This document shows positions 28,581 to 34,682 of a DNA stretch of 34,682 bases, piece after piece. The stretch is taken from the NCBI RefSeq assembly GCF_014378415.1, contig NZ_JACMNS010000204.1, forward strand, positions 1 through 34,682, written 5' to 3'. A model generated the notes under the pieces. The model ran no database searches. It was given only the letters and a program-made list of their open reading frames with translations, and was not told where the DNA came from. This DNA is from Aquabacterium sp. GTDB lineage: Bacteria; Pseudomonadota; Gammaproteobacteria; Burkholderiales; Burkholderiaceae_C. Numbering within the stretch: position 1 is the first letter of the stretch; every line of letters starts with the position of its first letter. The translations under genes and the position numbers were made by a program.

Positions 28581-28598
28581 TGACATGATTCTTTGTCA
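28581..28598. promoter_or_regulatory. Palindromic operator candidate 2, TetR/monooxygenase divergent region
   Basis: TGACA-N8-TGTCA, the same arms and spacing as the first site; the two centres are 27 bp apart. It lies 23 bp before the monooxygenase ATG. Two like sites suggest two repressor dimers. Confidence 0.65.
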
Positions 28599-28621
28599 CA
28601 AAAACGGATTTGAGAAGTCGC

Positions 28622-30136
28622 ATGAACCCGAACTCCAACCTCGCTCACAAGCCCAAAGCCGATGCCCAGACTGCCCCCATCCAGCGCCACAAGATCCTGG
28701 TGATCGGCACCGGTTTCTCCGGCCTGTGCATGGGCGTGAAGCTGCGTGACATGGGCGAAAACGACTTCGTGTTGCTGGAGCGCGCCGACGACGTGGGCGG
28801 CACCTGGCGCGACAACACTTACCCGGGATGCGCCTGCGATGTGCCTTCGCATTTGTATTCGTTCTCGTTTGAGCCCAACCCGAACTGGTCGCGCATGTAC
28901 GCGCCCCAACCCGAGATCTACGCCTACCTCAAGGGCGTGGCCACCAAGTACGACCTGCTCAAGCACATCCGCTTCAACGCCAACCTGTTGAGCGCGCGCT
29001 ACGACGATGCCCGCAAGCTGTGGTCGGTTGAAGCCGACGATGGCCGCCTGTTCGAGGCCGAGATCCTGGTCTCGGGCATGGGCGGCCTGAGCAACCCCGC
29101 CGTCCCCAACCTCAAAGGCCTGGACAAGTTCAAGGGTGCCACCTTCCACTCCGCCACCTGGGACCACGACTACAACCTGGTCGGCAAGCGCGTGGCCGTG
29201 ATCGGCAGCGGCGCCAGCGCCATCCAGTTCGTGCCCAACATCGCGCCCAAGGTCGACCACCTGTATTACTTTCAGCGCACGCCGCCCTGGGTCGTGCCCA
29301 AAGACGACCGCCCGATGTCGCCGCGCGAACAGGCCGACTTCAGTGCCAACCCCTGGCGCCAGCGCTGGGAGCGCACCAAGCTGTACTGGACGATGGAGCT
29401 GCGCTTCCTGGCCTTCAAGTTCAAGCCCGAGTGGATGGGCCTGGTGGCCAAGGTCGCCAAGCGCAAGATCGCCCAATCCATCAAGGACCCGGTGCTGCAA
29501 GCCAAGCTCACGCCCGACTACACGCCAGGCTGCAAACGCCTGCTGATCTCGAACGACTACTACCCGGCCCTGGCCCGCACCAACGTCGAGGTCATCACCG
29601 AAGGCATCCAGGAAATCACGCCACGCGGCGTGGTCACCAGCGATGGTGTGGAGCGCCCGGTCGACGCCATCATCCTGGGCACTGGCTTCAAGGTGCAGGA
29701 CCCGATCCCCCGCAAAACAGTGTTCGGCAAAGGCGGCATCGACCTGGCCGACGTTTGGAAAAATGGCCCCGAAGCCTACCTGGGCGTGGCCGTGTCGGGC
29801 TTCCCCAATTTCTTCATGCTGATGGGCCCCAACACCGGCCTGGGCCACAACTCCATGGTCTTCATGATCGAGTCGCAAGCGCACTACATCGTCAGTGCGA
29901 TCAAGGCCATGAAAGAGCACGGCATCAAGGCGTTAAACGTCAAGCCAGAAGCACAGGCACAGTTCATCGACAAGGTGCAAAACGAGTTGCAGCAAACCGT
30001 GTGGAACTCGGGCTGCAAGAGCTGGTACGTCGATGACAAGGGCCGCAATTCCTTGCTGTGGCCAGGCTTTACATTTGCGTACCGCTTGAAGACGCGCCAC
30101 TTCAATCTTTCGAAATACACCACGGACAAAGCATGA
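28622..30136 (+). CDS. Baeyer-Villiger-type flavin monooxygenase
   Basis: A 504-residue flavoprotein that, by family, inserts one oxygen atom into ketones using FAD, NADPH and O2, giving esters or lactones. The FAD Rossmann motif is GTGFSG (29-34), the NADPH motif GSGASA (195-200), and between them lies the Baeyer-Villiger fingerprint FKGATFHSATWD at 170-181 (H176, W180). The start is the ATG at 28622. Its stop overlaps the start of the esterase gene by 3 nt (ATGA), so the two are coupled. Probably controlled by the divergent TetR protein. A general flavin-containing monooxygenase is the alternative, but the fingerprint favours the Baeyer-Villiger group; the substrate is unknown. Confidence 0.9.
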   Translation: MNPNSNLAHKPKADAQTAPIQRHKILVIGTGFSGLCMGVKLRDMGENDFVLLERADDVGGTWRDNTYPGCACDVPSHLYSFSFEPNPNWSRMYAPQPEIYAYLKGVATKYDLLKHIRFNANLLSARYDDARKLWSVEADDGRLFEAEILVSGMGGLSNPAVPNLKGLDKFKGATFHSATWDHDYNLVGKRVAVIGSGASAIQFVPNIAPKVDHLYYFQRTPPWVVPKDDRPMSPREQADFSANPWRQRWERTKLYWTMELRFLAFKFKPEWMGLVAKVAKRKIAQSIKDPVLQAKLTPDYTPGCKRLLISNDYYPALARTNVEVITEGIQEITPRGVVTSDGVERPVDAIILGTGFKVQDPIPRKTVFGKGGIDLADVWKNGPEAYLGVAVSGFPNFFMLMGPNTGLGHNSMVFMIESQAHYIVSAIKAMKEHGIKALNVKPEAQAQFIDKVQNELQQTVWNSGCKSWYVDDKGRNSLLWPGFTFAYRLKTRHFNLSKYTTDKA

Positions 30137-31041
30137 GCATCCAAGCAGTCATCGCCAACCTGATTCTTCGTTGGCAGTTCAAAAGCAAGGGCCGTGGTCC
30201 GATCGATGTCCCCAAAGTCCGCCACATGATCACCAAGGCGGCCAGCCGATACCCCGCGCCGCCGAAAGAGGTCAAACACACGCCAGTGGCCGCCAAAGGC
30301 GAATCAAGCCTGTGTGCCGCCGAATGGCTGAGCGTGGCCAACCCACAGCGCACCGTGCTGTACTTCCATGGCGGCGGTTACTTCTTCTGCGGCCTGGACA
30401 CCCACCGCCCCACCTGCTCCTACCTGGCCCGCAGCGCCCAGGCACGCGTGCTGTCGGTCGACTACCGCATGGCCCCCGAGAACATCTTCCCCGCCGCCGT
30501 CGATGACGCCGTGGCCTGGTGGAAAGAGCTGCTGAACCAGGGCATCTCGCCCAAGAGCGTGGTCTTCGCGGGCGACTCTGCCGGTGGTGGCCTGGCCTTG
30601 GCCTGCCTGGTGGCCTCGCGCGACCAGGGCCTGCCCATGCCCGCGGGCGCTGTGCTGTTTTCGCCCTGGACTGACCTGTCCTGCTCTGGCGAAACCATGA
30701 AGACCTTGGCCGACGCCGACGTGATGTTCAACCCCGAATCATTGCCCCAGGCCGCCACCTTCTACCTGGCTGGCCAATCGGCGACCCACCCACTGGCCTC
30801 GCCGCTGTTCGCCGATCTGAAGGGCCTGCCGCCTTTGATGATCCATGCCAGCAAGCACGAGATCCTGCTGTCCGACTCGACCCGCCTGCACGACCGCGCC
30901 TTGCAGCAAGGCGTGCAAAGCGAGATTCACCTGAAGGCCAAGATGCCGCACGTCTGGCCCACCATGGTGATGTTGCCCGAAGGGCGCCAGAGTCTGAAAG
31001 AATCCGCCCAGTTCATCACCCGCGTCACGACCGGAGCCTGA
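30133..31041 (+). CDS. HSL-family alpha/beta hydrolase (esterase)
   Basis: A 302-residue esterase of the hormone-sensitive-lipase type. The oxyanion motif HGGG is at 79-82, the nucleophile elbow GDSAGG holds S149, the acid is probably E243 in KHEILLSDS, and H273 (MPHVW) completes the triad. No signal peptide is seen, although the first 15 residues are mildly hydrophobic. It overlaps the monooxygenase stop by 4 nt and is followed after 5 nt by the dehydrogenase gene. In this setting it would cleave the ester made by the Baeyer-Villiger enzyme into an alcohol and an acid. The substrate is inferred from context only. Confidence 0.92.
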   Translation: MSIQAVIANLILRWQFKSKGRGPIDVPKVRHMITKAASRYPAPPKEVKHTPVAAKGESSLCAAEWLSVANPQRTVLYFHGGGYFFCGLDTHRPTCSYLARSAQARVLSVDYRMAPENIFPAAVDDAVAWWKELLNQGISPKSVVFAGDSAGGGLALACLVASRDQGLPMPAGAVLFSPWTDLSCSGETMKTLADADVMFNPESLPQAATFYLAGQSATHPLASPLFADLKGLPPLMIHASKHEILLSDSTRLHDRALQQGVQSEIHLKAKMPHVWPTMVMLPEGRQSLKESAQFITRVTTGA

Positions 31042-31046
31042 CCGCC

Positions 31047-31913
31047 ATGAAATCCTTCAAGAACAAAGTCGCCGCCATCACCGGTGCCGCTTCGGGCATG
31101 GGCCGCACCCTGGCGGTCGAGCTGGCCAGCCGTGGCTGCCACCTGGCCCTGAGCGACGTCAATGAAGCCGACTTGGCCAAGACGGCCGAGCTGGCGGGCG
31201 TGCATGGCGTCAAGGTCACCATCGCCAAGCTGGACGTGGCCAAGCGCGACGATGTCTTCGCCTGGGCCGACCAGGTCGCCCGCGACCACGGCCGCGTCAA
31301 CCTGATCTTCAACAACGCAGGCGTGTCGCTGACGGTGCCGGTCGAGTCGTGCAAGATCAGCGATTTTGAATGGATCATGGGCATCAACTTCTGGGGCGTG
31401 GTGCATGGCACGCAGGCTTTCCTGCCGCACTTGAAGGCCTCGGGCGATGGCCACATCATCAACACGTCCAGCCTGTTCGGGCTGATGTCCATCCCCAGCC
31501 AAGGCACCTACAACGCCAGCAAGTTCGCCGTGCGCGGCTACACCGAATGCTTGCGCATGGAGCTTGAAATGGAGGGCGCCAGCGTGAGCGCCACCTGCGT
31601 GCACCCTGGCGGTATCGCCACCAACATCGCCCTGGCCGGCAAGATCGACCCGGCCATGGAGAAGGTCACGGGCGTGAGCGTTGAACAGCAAAAGCGCCGG
31701 GCCAACAAGATGATCAACACCACCACCGCGCAATCGGCGGCGTTGCAGATCCTGGCGGCTGTTGAGAAGAACCAACGCCGCGTGCTGGTCGGCCCCGATG
31801 CCAAGTTCCTCGACAAGTTGGTGCGACTGCTGGGCGCCAGCTACCAAAGCCACGTGATCCGCTACGTGAAGCGCATGAACAAGCCCCGCCAGCCAGTGCG
31901 CGCCACCAGTTGA
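31047..31913 (+). CDS. Short-chain dehydrogenase/reductase (SDR family)
   Basis: A classical SDR of 288 residues. The cofactor loop TGAASGMG is at 12-19, NNAG at 89-92, and the catalytic set includes S141 or S142, Y155 and K159 (YNASK). An Asp at the end of the second strand (D37 in LSDVN) favours NAD(H) over NADP(H). A C-terminal extension after about residue 240 (LVGPDAKFLDKLVRLLG) is of the kind seen in SDRs next to monooxygenases. GGAG precedes the ATG, 5 nt after the esterase. A plausible role is oxidation of a secondary alcohol to the ketone used by the monooxygenase. Confidence 0.92.
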   Translation: MKSFKNKVAAITGAASGMGRTLAVELASRGCHLALSDVNEADLAKTAELAGVHGVKVTIAKLDVAKRDDVFAWADQVARDHGRVNLIFNNAGVSLTVPVESCKISDFEWIMGINFWGVVHGTQAFLPHLKASGDGHIINTSSLFGLMSIPSQGTYNASKFAVRGYTECLRMELEMEGASVSATCVHPGGIATNIALAGKIDPAMEKVTGVSVEQQKRRANKMINTTTAQSAALQILAAVEKNQRRVLVGPDAKFLDKLVRLLGASYQSHVIRYVKRMNKPRQPVRATS

Positions 31914-31920
31914 TGCCTGC

Positions 31921-32886
31921 ATGACCTGGCTCAATCGCGTTTGGTGGAGCTGCGTGCTGCTGGGCCTCGGCCTGGCCATCGCCGTGACCGTGTCCTGGGA
32001 GCCGGATCGCCAGATCGGGCCACTGGTGGCCAAATGGGCCAAGGAACCCTCCACCTTTGTCGAGCTGGACGGCATGCAGGCCCACATCCGCGACACCGGG
32101 CCGCGCAACGACCCGGTGCCCATCGTGCTGCTGCACGGCATGGCCTCCAGCCTGCACAGCTGGGAAGGCTGGCAGCAGGAGTTACAAAAAACGCGGCGGG
32201 TCATCTCGGTTGACTTGCCCGGTTTTGGCCTGACTGGGCCCAGCCCCCAAGGCGAGTACCACATTGATGCCTACACGCGCTTCGTGCTGCGCCTGCTGGA
32301 CTCGCTGGGCGTCAAGCGGGTGGTGCTGGTGGGCAATGCCCTGGGCGGCGAAGTGGCCTGGCAAACGGCCATCCTGGCGCCCGAGCGCGTGCGCAAGCTG
32401 GTGCTGGTCGACTCCGACGGCTATGCGCAATCGGCGCTGTCCATGCCCGTCGGGTTTCGGATCGCCAGCGCGCGCAGTTGGCGCTGGATCGCAGAACGGA
32501 TCCTGCCGCGTGCCGTGGTCGAGTCCAGCGTGCGCAGCGTGTTTGGCGACCCCAGCCGAGTCACGCCCGAGCGCGTGCAGCGCTACTTTGAACTGGCCCT
32601 GCGCGTGGGCAATCGGCGCGCGCTGTTCCAGCGCATGGACCAGGCGCAGTGGGGTGCCAGCTCGCACATGATCCGACGCGTGCAACAGCCCACGCTGGTG
32701 CTGTGGGGGCTGAAGGACGGCATGGTCTCGCCTGCCAACGGGCCGCAGTTTTGCCGTGAAATCCAGCACTGCACGCTGGTCACGTTTCCCAAGCTGGGCC
32801 ACATCCCGCAAGAGGAAGACCCTCAGCAGACCTTAAACGCAGCCCTGCCATTCCTGGCCCAGTCAGGCACGGCCACCACCCCATAG
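31921..32886 (+). CDS. Alpha/beta hydrolase with Ala in place of the nucleophile Ser
   Basis: A 321-residue alpha/beta-fold protein with an N-terminal membrane anchor (about residues 7-25, CVLLGLGLAIAVTV). The oxyanion region is LHGMASSLHSW (71-81). The nucleophile elbow reads GNALGG at 138-143, so residue 140 is Ala (codon GCC, 32338-32340) where this family normally has Ser. The acid D266 (WGLKDGMVS) and the His H294 (LGHIPQEED) are both kept. As written it should not work as a normal serine hydrolase. It begins 7 nt after the SDR gene and ends one base before the convergent FMN reductase gene, so it is the last member of the catabolic operon. Confidence 0.88.
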   Translation: MTWLNRVWWSCVLLGLGLAIAVTVSWEPDRQIGPLVAKWAKEPSTFVELDGMQAHIRDTGPRNDPVPIVLLHGMASSLHSWEGWQQELQKTRRVISVDLPGFGLTGPSPQGEYHIDAYTRFVLRLLDSLGVKRVVLVGNALGGEVAWQTAILAPERVRKLVLVDSDGYAQSALSMPVGFRIASARSWRWIAERILPRAVVESSVRSVFGDPSRVTPERVQRYFELALRVGNRRALFQRMDQAQWGASSHMIRRVQQPTLVLWGLKDGMVSPANGPQFCREIQHCTLVTFPKLGHIPQEEDPQQTLNAALPFLAQSGTATTP

Positions 32887-32887
32887 T

Positions 32888-33499
32888 TCAGGCCGCGGCG
32901 CGCCAGCGAGCTTGCTGGATGACCGAGGCCACCACCTTGGCCAGAATCTTGTCGTAACCCGCGCTTTTGAGCGCACCGGCCTCGTCGAAAGCCTGGTCGG
33001 CCTGCGAAATGCCCAATTGCTCAGGCACGACCACCATCGCGAAATTCGTGCTCAAAAAGGTGCGCACGATGGGCAAGGCCCGGATGCCGCCCAGCGCGCC
33101 TGGCGAGGCCGCCAACAAGCCCACCGGCTTGCTGACCGTGGTGGCCGCACCGCCAGGGTGGCCCTCACCTTCCGGCACGGTCGACAGCCAATCAAAGCTG
33201 TTGATCAGCAAGGGGGTGGGCAAGGCGTTGTACTCAGGGCAAGCCAGCAGCAAGCCATCGTGCGAGGCGAACAACTCGCGCAGCTTCAAAGCCCCGGGCG
33301 GCACGCTGTGCTGGGCATCCCAATCGGCATGGAACAAAGGCAGGTCCAAAGCGGCCAGATCGACCGAGGTGGTCTGGGCGCCCAAAGCCTGCGCCTTGTG
33401 CCCGGCCAGGTCGGCCAATTGGCGGTTGTAGGAGCCTTTTCGGGCACTGCCAGCAATCACCAGCAGGCGGACAGGAGCGAGGGCGTTGGTCATGGTCAT
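32888..33499 (-). CDS. NADPH-dependent FMN reductase family protein
   Basis: A 203-residue flavodoxin-fold enzyme. The phosphate-binding loop GSARKGSYNRQLA (about 17-29) and the PEYNALPTPLLINSFDWLS block are standard for the NADPH-dependent FMN reductase/ChrR-like group, which reduces quinones, chromate or free flavin. A second Met two codons later (33493) is an equally possible start. It is convergent with the catabolic operon (one base between the stops) and divergent from rlmJ, with 83 nt between their starts. A role in supplying reduced flavin to the monooxygenase is unlikely, as Baeyer-Villiger enzymes of this type use bound FAD and NADPH. Confidence 0.9.
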   Translation of the reverse strand: MTMTNALAPVRLLVIAGSARKGSYNRQLADLAGHKAQALGAQTTSVDLAALDLPLFHADWDAQHSVPPGALKLRELFASHDGLLLACPEYNALPTPLLINSFDWLSTVPEGEGHPGGAATTVSKPVGLLAASPGALGGIRALPIVRTFLSTNFAMVVVPEQLGISQADQAFDEAGALKSAGYDKILAKVVASVIQQARWRAAA

Positions 33500-33582
33500 C
33501 CAGTTAATGCAAATCGTTCGTTCATCAAAGCGAATCGTCGGATCATGCCGGGAATTTGGCGAAAAGCCGCTACCCTTGGGGC

Positions 33583-34446
33583 ATGTTCAGTTATCGACAC
33601 GGCTTCCACGCGGGCAACCATGCCGATGTGCTCAAGCACATGGTTTTGGTGCAGCTGCTTTCGCACCTGCTTCTCAAAGACAAACCTTTCTGGGTCATTG
33701 ACACCCACGCCGGTGGCGGGGTCTATGACCTGACCAGCACCTACGCGGCCAAGAGTGGTGAAGCACTCGACGGCATCGTCAAGGTCTGGCAAGCGCGCAA
33801 CGCGCCCGACCTGCCCCAGGGCGTGGCCGACCTGCTCGAGCAGATCCGCGCCACCAACACGGGCGACCGCCTGGACTGGTACCCGGGCTCGCCGCAGATC
33901 GCCGCGCAAATGCTCCGCGAGGGCGACCACCTGCGCCTGTTCGAACTCCATCCCAGCGAGGTCAAGAACCTGCAAAACCACTTCTCGTCGGTCAAGCGCG
34001 GCGTGAGCATTCAGGCGGCTGATGGCTTTGGCGGCCTGAAGGGCTGCGTGCCCCCGCCGCCGCGCCGTGGCCTGGTCCACATGGACCCGTCCTACGAGAT
34101 CAAGGAAGACTACCGCCGCGTGGTGCAGGCCCTGAAAGACAATGTGCCGCGCTTTTCCACGGGCGTGTACGCCATCTGGTACCCCGAGGTCGCGCGCCGC
34201 GAGTCCAATCAGTTGCCGGCGCAGCTCAAGCGCGCCGCCAGCGAGCTGTCGGTCGATTGGCTGCACGCCACCTTGCGGGTCAAGGGCGCCTCGAAAGACG
34301 GCCTGGGCCTGCACGGCAGCGGCATGTTCGTCATCAACCCGCCGCACACGATGTACGACTCGCTGGCCGAGGCACTGCCCTGGCTCGTGGAAACCATTGG
34401 CATCGACGAGCACGCCGCCTACTCACTGGAAGTTCAGCAGCGCTGA
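33583..34446 (+). CDS. rlmJ: 23S rRNA (adenine2030-N6)-methyltransferase
   Basis: Methylates A2030 of 23S rRNA. The 287-residue protein starts MFSYRHGFHAGNHADVLKH, the hallmark N-terminus of RlmJ (YhiR), and has FWVIDTHAGGGVYDL (36-50) for the cofactor and MDPSYE (167-172) as the catalytic motif. The length is normal. The ATG at 33583 is chosen because of this conserved beginning; an upstream in-frame TTG adds nothing conserved. It is convergent with the partial pirin gene. Confidence 0.97.
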   Translation: MFSYRHGFHAGNHADVLKHMVLVQLLSHLLLKDKPFWVIDTHAGGGVYDLTSTYAAKSGEALDGIVKVWQARNAPDLPQGVADLLEQIRATNTGDRLDWYPGSPQIAAQMLREGDHLRLFELHPSEVKNLQNHFSSVKRGVSIQAADGFGGLKGCVPPPPRRGLVHMDPSYEIKEDYRRVVQALKDNVPRFSTGVYAIWYPEVARRESNQLPAQLKRAASELSVDWLHATLRVKGASKDGLGLHGSGMFVINPPHTMYDSLAEALPWLVETIGIDEHAAYSLEVQQR

Positions 34447-34462
34447 CATCGCGTCACGCAGA

Positions 34463-34682
34463 TCAGGCGGCCAGGTCGAACACCAGCACTTCGGCCGCCT
34501 GGCCTTGCTCCACCTTCAGGCCGGCCTCGTCCTCCAGCAATAAGGCATCGCCGGCTTCCAGCGTTTCACCATTCACCACCACCTGGCCGCGTGCCACATG
34601 CACATAGGCCTTGCGCGACGAGTCCAACACCAGCACGGCCTGCTCGTCGCCATCGAACAAACCCACCGACAAGGTGGCATCC
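34463..34682 (-). CDS. Pirin-like cupin protein, C-terminal part (runs off the window)
   Basis: The final 73 or so residues of a protein whose start lies beyond the right edge. The readable part (DATLSVGLFDGDEQAVLVLD and on to GQVVVNGETLEAGDALLLED) matches the C-terminal cupin of pirin/quercetin 2,3-dioxygenase-like proteins (YhaK/YhhW group). The frame is open to the window edge with no break. The metal-binding N-terminal domain is not visible, so activity cannot be judged. It is convergent with rlmJ, 16 nt apart. Confidence 0.75.
   Translation of the reverse strand, partial: DATLSVGLFDGDEQAVLVLDSSRKAYVHVARGQVVVNGETLEAGDALLLEDEAGLKVEQGQAAEVLVFDLAA

Noticed and set aside
28520-29920. Open frame of 466 codons opposite the Baeyer-Villiger monooxygenase
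   Set aside because: Shadow frame of a strongly supported gene; low-complexity composition and no motif.

Overview
This is a GC-rich, densely packed chromosomal segment from what looks like a betaproteobacterium of the order Burkholderiales, probably Comamonadaceae or a close relative. The call rests on the ribF-ileS-lspA order, a gltIJKL amino-acid importer, the protein sequence style and the codon use. It is an inference without database searches. About 30 intact genes are visible, with no tRNA, rRNA, CRISPR array or prophage.

Layout. Positions 126-3295 (minus) hold a three-gene set, urc1-like GTP cyclohydrolase, URC4/DUF1688 protein and uracil phosphoribosyltransferase, which matches the URC uracil-degradation pathway. 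A rhomboid protease (plus) follows, then a minus-strand block running from ribF through ileS and lspA to an EamA-family exporter. An RsuA-type pseudouridine synthase sits just upstream of ribF. Positions 10398-13902 (plus) hold gltIJKL, a glutamate/aspartate-type ABC importer preceded by a good sigma-54 promoter candidate. Positions 14059-17708 (minus) hold two acyl-CoA dehydrogenase subunits, a periplasmic retropepsin-like protease and YajQ. murB is divergent at 17742.

Positions 18788-20821 are a patch of decayed DNA: an IS481-type transposase fragment, a CHASE2-type histidine kinase broken by a stop, frameshifts and a deletion that removed the phosphorylated His region, and a secreted protein split by an in-frame TGA. 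Normal genes resume with ppnP and argG (minus; ArgG has an unusual Lys/Ala-rich tail), a glycine-zipper envelope protein (plus), dnaE (minus) and a short trhO (plus).

Positions 27877-32886 form a catabolic island: a TetR regulator, two matching palindromes in the divergent promoter region, then a tightly coupled plus-strand run of Baeyer-Villiger-type monooxygenase, HSL-type esterase, short-chain dehydrogenase and alpha/beta hydrolase. Together these could oxidise an alcohol to a ketone, insert oxygen to give an ester, and hydrolyse it. The last hydrolase has Ala where the nucleophile Ser should be. The window ends with an FMN reductase, rlmJ and the C-terminal part of a pirin-like gene that runs off the edge.
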